Of a stretch of 64,000 bases of DNA, positions 8,821 to 19,029 are shown one piece after another. The translations under genes and the position numbers were made by a program. Source of the DNA: CBDCYS01 sp965226245. GTDB taxonomy: Bacteria; Acidobacteriota; Terriglobia; Bryobacterales; UBA6623. Below the pieces are notes generated by a model. That model worked only from the letters and a program-made list of their open reading frames with translations, searched no databases and was not told the DNA's origin. The stretch lies in assembly GCA_965226245.1 (NCBI GenBank), contig CBDDCL010000015.1, positions 2,418,001 through 2,482,000 on the forward strand. Direction: 5' to 3'. Position 1 is the stretch's first letter. Every line of letters begins with the position of its first letter.

Positions 8821-10941
8821 GGATCGTTACCGTTAAATCACTGCCTTGGAACCCGGAACCGACCGCGAGGATGTCTAGGGTGAGATTGGAACCTGCCTGC
8901 AAAACAGGCAGGTCAGCTCCGTTGATCGGAACACTGACCGTCTGCCCGTTGGCAATCGACAGTGTTGTGACAGGAACTCCGTCCTGACTAATCTGAAGCT
9001 GAATATCAGATCCGGTTGGGGCCTGCTTCACCGAAGCGTAGACGTCTCGAATCGACAGAGAATCCTGGACGGAGACCGCCGGCACAGCGTCGTTGAGAAT
9101 CGCAAGCAGACCCTCAACTTGAAAGTTGAACTGCCCACCGTGCAGCGTTCGAAGGCCGCCATCGGCGAGTTGTGAATAGTTGTTCGTGGCAAGCGGGCTT
9201 TGACCAAAGACGTTCGTCAACCAAAAGCCGGCACATGCCAGGCGAATATTTGGCTCCCACTCGGCGTGGCTCCAAGCACCGCCTGCCGTCGTGCCGAAGA
9301 AGGATTTGTCAAAAGGAACAACGACCGTGCGCGTCTGCAAGTGGTAGACAGGTGTATTGATCGCATGTGTGGCTGCCGTACTTATGCATTGGCCTCGCTG
9401 GACCGTATACTGCGTACCGGCGCCCTGGACGCCGTCGACATGCAAGACTTCGTTTTCTATCTGAATAAAGTCACCGGCCTGAGTAGAACCAGCCTGGGAC
9501 AGGGTAAGCGTCGTATCCGTCGCGGACACCGCAGCCGCGAGGAGGGTCGAACTCGGACCCGCCAGCTCATCCCGAAAGTACAAGACGAACGTGCCTGTGG
9601 AGATTGATTGCGTATTCTGGAGACTTGGAAAACCAATCCCGGCGAACTCCAGCATGCCGTCAGCGGCAACAGACGCCACGAAGGAAGGCGGCGGCGGCAC
9701 ATCGTTGTCAGAGACGCCCAGCCCTCCCCCGCCAATGCGCCAGCGGGTGATAACCCCCAGTCTTTCCAATGATTCGACATTATGGGCGTTAGCGGAACGG
9801 CCAGTAATCTGTACGATCCTGTCACGCCGATTGGGAATTTCAAAGCGTGCCGGGCTGGTTCGAGCTCGGCCCGCAAAGTGCCAGGTATTCTCTGAAACGA
9901 CAAAAACGGAGCTTTCGTCCGGCTCGACCTCCCAATCGGGTTCAACAAACAATGTGGTCGCCGTATTGCTGGTCACGCTCCGTTCCTGACCGGCCCCTTT
10001 TCCGCGGAGCAATCGCACTACATGTCCGACGAGAGCATTGGCCGTGAGACTCAGCAGGCTGCTTCCAACGGAATCAGGACCAAAAGTAGTGGCGAACTCC
10101 TCGTCGGTGTCTTCCATTCGCCAGTAGAAATTGGCGTGATCATAGTTGGGGTCCGGAGCGCCGGTCAGTTCAGCCGATAGTCCGGTGTCGGTGAAGCTGG
10201 CCGCTAGCGGCTGAGCAGCGGCAATGCGGAAAAGGCGAGCCGGAAGCGTGCCGCGGTACACACTGAAACTCGATGTGCCTGTAGTGAAGCTCAGACCGTT
10301 GATTTCCACGGTGTTTGTAGAAGTCCCGGCTGGAATCTTCGCCCTCACCGCGAATGAGGGATTGCCCTCGAGTCCATCCGCGTCAGTGGCGGTAATGGCG
10401 TAGTAGAGCGTCTGGTTGCCGTCTAAAGTTCCTCCGGTTGATTGAATGTTGGGCTGCAGGTTAACGATCGGGATACCGGCCGTCAAAGATTTTCCCGCAT
10501 TGGGCGGCTTGAACTTTACTTCAACTTCCGTCAGGATCGTGCCATCCGTGCCAGTGACTTCAAATTCGGTGATGGCAAACTGCTCTTCTCCAAATTCGTC
10601 GAATTCATCTCCGGGGAGCGGATTCGGGACGCCTGGCTCGGACTCAGGCTGCCGGCTCGTCGGCGGTATCAAGCTGAGCTGACCGTTGGTGTCGTTGTAC
10701 CATGCGTCGTCATGGATTTGGGCGCTAATCCGGACCGAGCGATAGTTGGTTGACGGCTCAATTTTGACGATCCGAAAGGGCTGATCAATGAAACCTTCTT
10801 TAACGTACGTAAGCGCAATGATGTCGCCAACATTCTGGCCTAGCGCCTTCACGCTAGTTTCGAACGTCACGTACCTGTTTCCTTTTAGTGATCTGTCAAG
10901 GAAGAACTTCAGGCATCTCCCCGCTTGGTCAAAAGTAGGCA

Positions 10942-11968
10942 ATGGGGTATTTAGTTGACTCCAGTAGCCACAATATGTTGTGGTTGGGGGCATGAAGGAG
11001 GACTACCCCCGAAACCTCGTCGAGTTGGAAGCTCGATTCTCGACCGAGGAGGCGTGCCGGGAGTACCTGCTGAAGCTGCGCTGGCCGGAGGGGTTCGTGT
11101 GCCCGCGCTGTGGGATCCAGTCCTCATGGGCCAGCAAACGCAATCTGCTGCTCTGCGCCGACTGCGGTTACCAGGCCTCGGTGACGGCGGGCACGATTTT
11201 CCAGGACACCCGCAAGCCCTTGACGTTGTGGTTCCGGGCGGCTTGGTGGGTGACAACGCAAAAAGGCGGGGCCAGCGCGCTGGAGTTGCAGCGGGTCTTG
11301 GGTTTGGGTAGCTATGTAACCGCCTGGACCTGGCTGCACAAGTTCCGCCGCGCCATGGTGCGCCCCGGTCGCAATCGGCTGGTCGGCCGGGTGGAGGTGG
11401 ACGAAACGTATGTGGGCGGAGTCGAAGAGGGCGTCCGAGGTCGCGAAATGGTTGGCAAAGCGTTAGTTGCGGTTGCTGCCGAGGAGGATGGGCGCGGTAT
11501 GGGTCGCATCCGGCTCCGTCGGATCGCGGATGCCTCAGCGGCGAGCTTGGAAGCCTTTGTCGAAGAAGCTATCCAACCTGGCAGCCTCGTGCACACCGAC
11601 GGCTGGGAAGGCTATGCGGGATTGGAGAACAAAGGATACCGCCATGAAGTCACCGTGCTGCGCGGGAAGCGGCAATCGGCGAGTAAGCTGCTGCCGAGAG
11701 TCCATCGTGTCGCCTCTCTGCTAAAGCGCTGGCTGTTGGGGACCCACCAGGGGGCTGTCAGTCACGAGTATTTGGACTACTACCTGGACGAGTTCACGTT
11801 CCGCTTCAACCGGCGGACCTCACGGTCGCGCGGCAAACTTTTCTATCGCCTCCTCCAGCAGGCGGTCGCCGCCGACCCTGCTCCCTATAAGACAATGGTC
11901 GAGGCCACCAGGGCCGGCACCCCCACCCCCAAGATGTAGTGGCTACTGGAGTCAACTAAATACCCCAT
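10942..11968 (+). mobile_element. IS1595-family element, copy 2 (1,027 bp)
   Basis: Bounded by atgggg and ccccat. An exact 8-bp duplication agtaggca flanks it (10934-10941 and 11969-11976). It is inserted in the tail hub gene, transcribed against it. Confidence 0.95.
10980..11939 (+). CDS. IS1595-family transposase, copy 2
   Basis: 319 residues, identical to copy 1, with zinc ribbon and both recognisable Asp motifs intact. It is expected to be active. It starts 38 bp inside the left end. Confidence 0.93.
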   Translation: MVGGMKEDYPRNLVELEARFSTEEACREYLLKLRWPEGFVCPRCGIQSSWASKRNLLLCADCGYQASVTAGTIFQDTRKPLTLWFRAAWWVTTQKGGASALELQRVLGLGSYVTAWTWLHKFRRAMVRPGRNRLVGRVEVDETYVGGVEEGVRGREMVGKALVAVAAEEDGRGMGRIRLRRIADASAASLEAFVEEAIQPGSLVHTDGWEGYAGLENKGYRHEVTVLRGKRQSASKLLPRVHRVASLLKRWLLGTHQGAVSHEYLDYYLDEFTFRFNRRTSRSRGKLFYRLLQQAVAADPAPYKTMVEATRAGTPTPKM

Positions 11969-13761
11969 AGTAGGCAATCCGTCTGCCGCCAACTGTCCAG
12001 TGATTTCCTGCCGGATACGATTTACGTCGTCAGCATCAAGGACTGCCAAGCTGTCTTGCTGGTACTCGTTGAATACGTCCGCGAACTCGATGGAGAATCG
12101 ATTCGGTGTATCAGCAATAGGACGGGACCATAGGCGAACGGATACAGAATTGTCCGGGTTCCGAAGAATTGCTGAGCTTAGTCCCGGGGTCGAGCCATCG
12201 GTGTAGACATAAGCAGGCCAGCCGCCGTTGAGGGGACTAAGAGCGTTCGATCCTTCGGGTTTCGTCGGTTGCTGCAGTAGTAGCGAATTCGCAACAAGCA
12301 CGGCCAGCTTGCCATCGGAGCGATAGGTCAATTGCAACCGGGCATTATTGCGTATCCCCCGTATGACGTCCGCGGCCGTTCTGCGCGATCGGATCCCGAC
12401 GCTGCACCGGAAGCGCTTGACCGATACTGGATTACCGTTGTTGTCAATCGCCGCTATGGTCTCGTCGCAAAAACCGGCCGCATCGGCAAAGCTAACTAGG
12501 TCTATTTCACTGCGACTCCACCTGGTGCGCCGCAGCACGTCGAGAAGAATCCAGGCCGGGTTGTCGCTGAACTGAGTGCCCTGGGAGACACCGTTAGCGT
12601 CAAACGTCTCGAGCTGCAATCCCTCCACGAGCATCTTTACGCGAGGCAGCACTCGCCCGTCGTTGATTTGGTTCGGAACGACCACGGACAAGCTCGCCAT
12701 GCTGCCATATGGATCCCCTAGTGGAGATCCCGAGGGGTTGACGAAGTTCAGGTTGAACCCGCCGTTGCGGCCGCCATCCGCAAACAAGTTCCACCATCCG
12801 GTGCCAGTCATGTCGCGACCCACGATTCCTTCTGGAATCTCGACGTTGTTCACCAGGACTTTGACAATTTGGTTGATCTTCCCGTGACCGACGAGCACTT
12901 CCATCCGAGTAAGGTTTCCATCATTCCGGGAAAAAACGACGGGAGGCTCTACCCACCCGGTCCCATAGATGATGGGAACAAAATCGTTGTAGCGGGCCTC
13001 ATTGGCAACCGCCGCGGAGTCATGCTGGTTCCTTCTGGTGTGACTTCGCACCCGGATGGTGGCGGGGACGAACTCGATGCCACCGAAACGGCGCGTCACG
13101 CTGCTCACGGAGTCCTGGTCAAACATCCCGCGCTCAACGCAATTCGCCCGCGTAAGGTTGCACGCTGTGAAGGGATTACCGGAACCGTCCAGATTCCCGC
13201 TACCGCCCACCTCTCCGGCCGAATAGCCACAGTTGAAAAAGCGGGAATGAGTGCCCTCGGGGCCGCCGCTGATTGCCTTCTGGCGTTCCGCCTGGGTTGC
13301 CGGAAAAGCCCATGGACAATGCCGCTGAATACGAACGGGTGGCAACAGCACGCGCTGCATGTTCATCCGGTTGACGGCCGACAAGCGAATGGTTTCTTCA
13401 CGGATTTCCTCCGGCGGATTCAACACGCCTTGGAAAACCACCATGGACTCGCTGGCGGGCGCGTCTAGGAGTAAGTCGTAAAACAGAAACGTTGCTTTCA
13501 GCTTGGCGCCTTTGAAACCGAGCGCCGACTCCATCTGAGAGATCTGGGAATCCGCATTCGCCACCGTGAAGGAAATCTTGGGGATCGCATCGATTCCATG
13601 GTCGCTGGCGGCGCGGATCGAGAAAAGGTTGTGTCGCAAGACCCGTGCCTCATACGCATCCAAGTTCACCGTCACTCCGTGCGTGGACCAGTGTTCCACC
13701 TGGCCGTTGATCAGCGTGACGTCGAGCAGTAGAAGCGGTGTCTGCGCGATAGTCTGTTCTT

Positions 13762-14559
13762 TTAGATTGGCGACCGTGTCCATAAGATTCGAATGACTCC
13801 CGAATGTCTGTTCACACCGGTGGCGCGATCCGCCAAAACGTCGTCTTCAAAGCGCGCGTTCGGGTAGACTCCCGCCTGCTGCAGGGTCTTCTTGTATTTG
13901 GAAGGCGCCGGCTGCGCCTCCAGCTGCGGACCGAAAACGTCAACAACCGAGCCGGCCGGCGTCAAGATCTTGAAGGCTACCGACTCCAAGGCGGACGTTA
14001 GATTGTATCCCACCGAGTATCGCTTCCACTGATTTGAGCTGTCGAAAGTCACCTCCACTACTTGCGAAGCACTGGCACTGACTTGAAGGGATGCTCCCGA
14101 GGCCCCTGTGCGGGCCCAAACACTGCCCGCGTAACGCAACGATGCCGGGATGTTGAGTACTTGCGAAAGAGATCCTTGCGCCCCCCCGTTAGTCACACGT
14201 CCTGCTCCCGTTCCACCAAATGGGTCGGGCTGACTGTCAGTCACCGTGATCCCGGCGTCTCGAGTCCAGACTGGATCATTGAATAACTCCGACCATGTCA
14301 GCAGATTTCCACCGGGTTCTAGAAAAAGAAAATCTTGGAGTCGCCCCTCAACCTGCTGATGCAGATCGGCGATATTTTGCCATTCCTGCTCAGTTAGTTG
14401 GTTGAGATCAAGTTCCCAGCTTCGTGATTGAAAGTCTAGGTCGGATGCGTAGATTTCAGAGCCGTCCATGGCGCGGTTCACCAGGGTCCGGAACCGCGTT
14501 TTGGTCACGAATGGAAACTGTGAGATCGCCCCACTTGACAATTGAGGAAAAGTTATCAT
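13762..14559 (-). CDS. DUF2460-like tail protein with extra beta domain
   Basis: A 265-residue protein. Residues 1-95 (FPQLSSGAISQFPF, then AMDGSEI and a DLHQQVEGRLQDF segment) match the layout of the upstream DUF2460-like gene, so the two look like tandem paralogues. Residues about 90-215 form a jelly-roll or lectin-like domain (WTRDAGITVTDSQ, then SLSQVLNIPASLRYAGSVWA), similar in style to the next gene upstream (16022-17173). The ATG at 14559 overlaps the upstream stop as TAATG, so translation is coupled. Probably a tail-tip adaptor. Confidence 0.7.
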   Translation of the reverse strand: MITFPQLSSGAISQFPFVTKTRFRTLVNRAMDGSEIYASDLDFQSRSWELDLNQLTEQEWQNIADLHQQVEGRLQDFLFLEPGGNLLTWSELFNDPVWTRDAGITVTDSQPDPFGGTGAGRVTNGGAQGSLSQVLNIPASLRYAGSVWARTGASGASLQVSASASQVVEVTFDSSNQWKRYSVGYNLTSALESVAFKILTPAGSVVDVFGPQLEAQPAPSKYKKTLQQAGVYPNARFEDDVLADRATGVNRHSGVIRILWTRSPI

Positions 14560-14723
14560 TAGGCTGTTGGTCCGAGAATCACTAGTCCTGTTCGGTTATC
14601 AAACTCTCCATCCGCTCGGACAGAGAAGAATTCTTGCTCAAAGTGGCAGTTGGTCACTACAGTCTGGGACCATGGGTCTTCAAAGTCGAAGGCTCCCAGG
14701 CGTCCTTGTTGACTTCGGAAAAA

Positions 14724-15751
14724 ATGGGGTATTTAGTTGACTCCAGTAGCCACAATATGTTGTGGTTGGGGGCATGAAGGAGGACTACCCCCGAAACCTC
14801 GTCGAGTTGGAAGCTCGATTCTCGACCGAGGAGGCGTGCCGGGAGTACCTGCTGAAGCTGCGCTGGCCGGAGGGGTTCGTGTGCCCGCGCTGTGGGATCC
14901 AGTCCTCATGGGCCAGCAAACGCAATCTGCTGCTCTGCGCCGACTGCGGTTACCAGGCCTCGGTGACGGGCGGGCACGATTTTCCAGGACACCCGCAAGC
15001 CCTTGACGTTGTGGTTCCGGGCGGCTTGGTGGGTGACAACGCAAAAAGGCGGGGCCAGCGCGCTGGAGTTGCAGCGGGTCTTGGGTTTGGGTAGCTATGT
15101 AACCGCCTGGACCTGGCTGCACAAGTTCCGCCGCGCCATGGTGCGCCCCGGTCGCAATCGGCTGGTCGGCCGGGTGGAGGTGGACGAAACGTATGTGGGC
15201 GGAGTCGAAGAGGGCGTCCGAGGTCGCGAAATGGTTGGCAAAGCGTTAGTTGCGGTTGCTGCCGAGGAGGATGGGCGCGGTATGGGTCGCATCCGGCTCC
15301 GTCGGATCGCGGATGCCTCAGCGGCGAGCTTGGAAGCCTTTGTCGAAGAAGCTATCCAACCTGGCAGCCTCGTGCACACCGACGGCTGGGAAGGCTATGC
15401 GGGATTGGAGAACAAAGGATACCGCCATGAAGTCACCGTGCTGCGCGGGAAGCGGCAATCGGCGAGTAAGCTGCTGCCGAGAGTCCATCGTGTCGCCTCT
15501 CTGCTAAAGCGCTGGCTGTTGGGGACCCACCAGGGGGCTGTCAGTCACGAGTATTTGGACTACTACCTGGACGAGTTCACGTTCCGCTTCAACCGGCGGA
15601 CCTCACGGTCGCGCGGCAAACTTTTCTATCGCCTCCTCCAGCAGGCGGTCGCCGCCGACCCTGCTCCCTATAAGACAATGGTCGAGGCCACCAGGGCCGG
15701 CACCCCCACCCCCAAGATGTAGTGGCTACTGGAGTCAACTAAATACCCCAT
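14724..15751 (+). mobile_element. IS1595-family element, copy 3 (1,028 bp, frameshifted)
   Basis: Same ends as the other copies, flanked by tcggaaaa on both sides (one extra a on the left). It differs by one extra G near 14968, which makes it 1,028 bp. Confidence 0.94.
14762..15722 (+). pseudogene. IS1595-family transposase, copy 3, frameshifted
   Basis: The extra G (gtgacgggcggg instead of gtgacggcggg) shifts the frame after residue about 68, just past the zinc ribbon. The frame resumes as a 239-residue ORF from 15003 that holds the whole DDE domain. Six sister copies lack the extra base, so this is a mutation or a sequencing error and not a programmed frameshift. Confidence 0.9.
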
Positions 15752-16021
15752 TCGGAAAAAATCAGCCAGTTCAGCGATTTCACTTTCATCTAACTGAGAC
15801 AAGTTAACCACCCACCGCTGACGGCTTCCCCGAAAATTTCGGTATCGCTGCTCCGAGCCGTCCACAAACCGTCTTGTCTCGGTCGAGAAACGATATTCCT
15901 TGGTTGACGGATATTGCGCAACCACGCCGGTTTTCAATGATGGGAATTGAGCCACGTTCTCCTCGTTCGGGGGAGAAATAGATGGACATGATCTCCCGCA
16001 CATTAACTGCTGCTTATCTGC

Positions 16022-17173
16022 CTAAACAAGACTTATCCCGCGGGACGAAAGCACTTGCCGTATCGTCCGGTAGACTCGCCTTACTTCGTCGTTGGAAAGC
16101 CACCTGTTATAGATGAGCGCATGCGCGATCTCCGCTGTTGAGGCGTTGGTGCCACCAAAGGTCGATCCTATAGCCAACTGTCCGTTCGTTGTTGCCGGGT
16201 CTGCCGCTAAAGTTGCCAAGCTGGAATCCGAGAAATCGTTAAGGATTCCCTCTAAGACCCGGTTGCCCCCGTCGTAACGCAGGGTACCCGCAAAGAAACC
16301 TGACTGAGAGCCAATCGGACTACCGATGTCCGCGGTCCAGCCGGTTCCTGAAAAGCCAACAATCAAGTGGTCCAACGCGTTGACCCGAATGTTCGGCGTG
16401 GCCCCGTCCAGCCCACTTCCATAAGACAAGAGCACTTGGTCGACCGTCACGGCGGTCATCTTGGCAATCACCATCATCGTGAGACTGCTACTGCCGCTCG
16501 GAAGGTTGTTCGTGATCCCCTTTTGGGCGACATCACCGCCGTCGAAAAGCAGTCTATGATGAGACCAAGTTGGATCGCTGGCCTCCGACAACGCTGATGA
16601 ACCCAGCACCAAGTCGTTGCCCTCCCCGCTCACGTCCCAGAGCGTCTGGTTGTCAGTCGTGCTTTCGTAGCTAAGCGCCGCCGTCCCTTCGTTCAGTTGA
16701 GCCCCCCAACCATGAACATCCTCACCTGTACTCCACGTCGAGCCACCCCCAAGAAGCACTTGCAACGTTGTGTTTGGACCAGAGTTAGCCGACACTTCGA
16801 ACCTTTGCCACGATGAAGTGACCGTGATCGACTGGCTGCTGATTAGCGAAAGTCCAGCATCGTGAATACTAATGCGAATCGCCTGGTCGGCGCCGGTTGA
16901 CTTAAGATGGATGCTGAATGTGTAATCACGATTCTGAGTAGCAGCCACTACTTGGCGAATGAACGCGTTTGTACCCGTTGGGGTCAGCAGGTCCGCCGTC
17001 AAACTTCCATCAGGCACCGGCGCTACGTCAGGCGTCGTGCTCGCGAGGGTGGCATTCCACGCGGCGTTCCCAAATTCTTCTGAGAAATCCAGTAAATTAT
17101 GCTTGCGGAAGTCGTAGTAAGCCACTAACCCCCCGCGAACAAGGCCCCGCTGCTTCAACAAGAGGAGTGACAT
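16022..17173 (-). CDS. phage structural protein with lectin/LamG-like domains
   Basis: A 383-residue protein. Residues about 20-190 look like a carbohydrate-binding jelly roll (ATQNRDYTFSIHLKSTGADQ, then SSWQRFEVSA). Residues 190-370 look like a concanavalin/LamG module (VSGEGNDLVLGSSALS, then AEIAHALIYNRWLSNDEVRR, the usual closing motif). Such proteins decorate tails or bind host glycans. It lies between a degenerate small gene and the DUF2460 pair. The role in host recognition is inferred. Confidence 0.7.
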   Translation of the reverse strand: MSLLLLKQRGLVRGGLVAYYDFRKHNLLDFSEEFGNAAWNATLASTTPDVAPVPDGSLTADLLTPTGTNAFIRQVVAATQNRDYTFSIHLKSTGADQAIRISIHDAGLSLISSQSITVTSSWQRFEVSANSGPNTTLQVLLGGGSTWSTGEDVHGWGAQLNEGTAALSYESTTDNQTLWDVSGEGNDLVLGSSALSEASDPTWSHHRLLFDGGDVAQKGITNNLPSGSSSLTMMVIAKMTAVTVDQVLLSYGSGLDGATPNIRVNALDHLIVGFSGTGWTADIGSPIGSQSGFFAGTLRYDGGNRVLEGILNDFSDSSLATLAADPATTNGQLAIGSTFGGTNASTAEIAHALIYNRWLSNDEVRRVYRTIRQVLSSRGISLV

Positions 17174-17175
17174 AG

Positions 17176-17578
17176 CTACTCCAAGGTCCGGAATACTGGT
17201 ATGAGAACCCTCTGCGAAGTCTGGTTTACCGGCACGCCACCGGCCTCAGAACGCATTTTCAAATAAGCCACTCCTACAAACTTCGCGAAATCGAGTGGCA
17301 CATATTGTCCGGCAGCACCCTGTGCGGTAACCGGTGAGCCAAACTCGTGCATATCCGAAAAGGTGATGCCATCATGGCTTGCGGCGAAAACGAGGTCTGC
17401 CTGGTCCCAGGCCGATGGCATGTATCAACAACCCAAGAACGGAAGACATTTTGGCCGACCGAGGCGTCTCGGTCAACAACCCAAGAACGGAAGATTCATT
17501 TTGGCTTGCGGGAATGGTGATCCAACCAGTTTTTGGTGACATTAGGCTACCTCCGGTCCATCTGAAATCTTGGGCCAC
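17176..17578 (-). pseudogene. small tail-module gene with internal duplication and broken frame
   Basis: The 5' part reads MAQDFRWTGGSLMSPKTGWI from 17578. The 3' part (81 residues, 17176-17421) reads from WDQADLVFAASHDG to VLIPVFRTLE in another frame. The two frames meet in a 48-50 bp imperfect tandem duplication (17425-17500), which repeats SSVLGLL. Removing one repeat copy does not by itself restore one frame, so at least one more indel is present. Family unknown. Confidence 0.55.
17425..17494. repeat. imperfect tandem duplication, 22-bp core, 48-bp period
   Basis: A 22-bp core (tcaacaacccaagaacggaa plus ga) occurs at 17425-17446 and 17473-17494. The following cattttggc is offset by two more bases in the second copy, giving a local period of 50. 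It disrupts the small gene that covers it. Confidence 0.85.
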
Positions 17579-18129
17579 AACTGAGGCGGCACAAACGGGT
17601 GTCTTTTTGCCGGCGGAATGCCTCGGTTGAGTGACCGTATTTGATAAGCGGCGACTTCGTGATGAGTTGCACGCAGTGCAGCCCCTGCAGGAGCTTCGAA
17701 GTTTCGGAATAGAAACTCTGGGAACCGGGCCATCAATCCGTAACGTCCTACATAGAACCTGGGATTCCCCATCTCCCGGAACCGGAAGGTTTGCTCTGCA
17801 AGTGAGCGCTCAGACTCCGTCGCCCACTCTGGCGTTCCTGCTGTTTTGAAGTACTTCAGGTCTTGCTCCCGCTGTAAAGTCGCTATTCGAAAGAACTCGC
17901 CCGGCATCGGTTTATCGAAATAGTCCGAGACCTTCGGGCGAGGTCCGAATATCTCGGCGAACCCTTCCGGCAATTGCTCGGCTGAGCCCGCCTGATTCTT
18001 CCATGGCTTCTCTTTGGTAAATGGATTGACCATCCACCACTCCGCGCCGAATTCCGGCGGTGCTTGCCGGTATGGACCTACGGGATATCTCCGATGCTCT
18101 GGAACTTTCTTGAAACGTGGTACCGCCAT
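17542..18129 (-). CDS. hypothetical tail-module protein
   Basis: About 195 residues from MAVPRFKKVPEH. I chose the ATG at 18129 because an aaggagg lies about 11 bases upstream; a longer frame starts at 18153. The protein is rich in Arg, Phe and Pro, with no membrane segment and no recognised family. It lies between the tape-measure-like gene and tail-tip genes, where siphoviruses often keep distal-tail or minor tail proteins. Confidence 0.6.
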   Translation of the reverse strand: MAVPRFKKVPEHRRYPVGPYRQAPPEFGAEWWMVNPFTKEKPWKNQAGSAEQLPEGFAEIFGPRPKVSDYFDKPMPGEFFRIATLQREQDLKYFKTAGTPEWATESERSLAEQTFRFREMGNPRFYVGRYGLMARFPEFLFRNFEAPAGAALRATHHEVAAYQIRSLNRGIPPAKRHPFVPPQLWPKISDGPEVA

Positions 18130-18162
18130 CGATCTGTGAACCTCCTTATTCAAAACAATGGT

Positions 18163-19029
18163 TTATAGCTCGCCAATGACGTCATTGACAGGGTGCATAT
18201 GTAGCATTGCGTCTCGCAAGGCTCCCGCGATATCCTCCGAGCGGTCTAGGAAGGACTGCGTGTCCATTGCGTTTACGTTCACGGTAATCTGCGGCTGAGC
18301 CGCGGGTGTTTCTTGGCGAATGACCTTGATTTCCCCTGTTTGCTTCCGAGCTAACCGAGGAAATCCCGCGAGAATGTTATCCGTGTTTGCCACTTCGAGT
18401 GACAAACTTGGCGGCAACTCAAATGGAGAAAAGGACTGAGGTTCTGCCCGTCTTTTGCGGAAGAGGCCGGCGATTCTGAGCCCCAGTGGCACCAGTCCCA
18501 ATCCGCTCCCTAATAACCCGGACGATCTACCACTTCGTCCTAGTGAGGAGAACAGCCCCATCAACAAACTCTGTCCGGAGCTAATCGCTGCACGACTCTG
18601 TTGCATCGCTATTGTGTTTTGACTCAAGATCCGGCCAAAGTTCCGGGCCGTCCTTGTCGCGACCGTGATCGCTCGTGCAAAGTCTTCGCCCCCACCAAGA
18701 GCTCGCCCGGCTTGTAACTGTTTTTCCGCTGGAGCCCCCAACAACCGCGTCGTTTGCGGGAGCGCATTGGCGCGCACGACGGCGGCTGGGTCTCTCCGAG
18801 TCCGTTTGATAACAGGCCGCAGAACTCGTTCCAGATCTGCCGACTGCAACAACGTCGGAGCCCGAGACGCCGCCTGTGTCCGGCTCCGCTCTAAAGCAGC
18901 TAGCCTTCGTCGGGCCTCTTCTGGTCTTTGGGTACCAGAGGTGCGCCGCAACTGAACCAGCAATCTCTGTAGGGCTTTTGCCGTCTGCCTTTGAGCTTCA
19001 GATAGGTCCTGGAAGTTACGACTCGTCAC
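18163..19029 (-). CDS. short tape-measure-like tail protein
   Basis: A 288-residue protein with a GTG start at 19029 that overlaps the chaperone extension by 14 bases. The N-terminal 60 residues are helical and Arg/Gln-rich. A Gly/Leu hydrophobic stretch (about residues 150-185, LLMGLFSSLGRSGRSSG) resembles the membrane-like segment of tape measures. The C-terminal PQITVNVNAMDTQSFLDR motif is common at tape-measure C-termini. It is much shorter than usual tape measures (often 600 residues or more), which would predict a very short tail. Position right after the chaperone pair supports the call. Confidence 0.65.
   Translation of the reverse strand: MTSRNFQDLSEAQRQTAKALQRLLVQLRRTSGTQRPEEARRRLAALERSRTQAASRAPTLLQSADLERVLRPVIKRTRRDPAAVVRANALPQTTRLLGAPAEKQLQAGRALGGGEDFARAITVATRTARNFGRILSQNTIAMQQSRAAISSGQSLLMGLFSSLGRSGRSSGLLGSGLGLVPLGLRIAGLFRKRRAEPQSFSPFELPPSLSLEVANTDNILAGFPRLARKQTGEIKVIRQETPAAQPQITVNVNAMDTQSFLDRSEDIAGALRDAMLHMHPVNDVIGEL

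Larger units (their letters stand above)
8813..13783 (-). pseudogene. tail hub/tip protein, split by IS1595 copy 2
   Basis: The 5' half (605 residues, starting MDTVANLKEQ) and the 3' half (about 709 residues, starting LPTFDQAGR) lie on either side of the IS. Removing the IS and one agtaggca copy joins them in frame as DGLPTFDQAGR, giving an ancestral protein of about 1,311 residues. The N-terminal part contains segments like YNDFVPIIYGTGWVEPPVVF, typical of phage tail-hub (phage-tail_3 or GTA gp15-type) proteins; the C-terminal part has fibronectin-like beta modules and a lectin-like tail. The 5' fragment now ends with 27 residues encoded by the IS end. Position between the DUF2460 pair and the sheath-like gene fits a baseplate hub. 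Confidence 0.8.
14559..16003 (-). pseudogene. DUF2460-like tail protein, split by IS1595 copy 3
   Basis: The 5' part runs from about 16003 to 15752 (VAQFPSLKTGVVAQYPS, then FVDGSEQRYRNF and RQRWVVNLSQLDESE). The 3' part lies at 14559-14723 and reads SQQGRLGAFDFEDPWSQTVV onward to a TAA. Joining through one tcggaaaa copy restores ADFFRSQQGRLGAF in frame. The rejoined protein would be about 135-140 residues, close to the usual length of small DUF2460-type tail proteins. The exact start is unsure. The 5' piece now ends in the IS-encoded tail MGYLVDSSSHYILGVG. Confidence 0.8.

Noticed and set aside
14762..15722. Programmed frameshift in IS1595 copy 3
   Set aside because: Six other copies encode the same protein in one frame; the extra G is confined to copy 3.
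17425..17494. Possible CRISPR-like repeat
   Set aside because: Only two units, inside a coding region, with no spacer array or cas genes.
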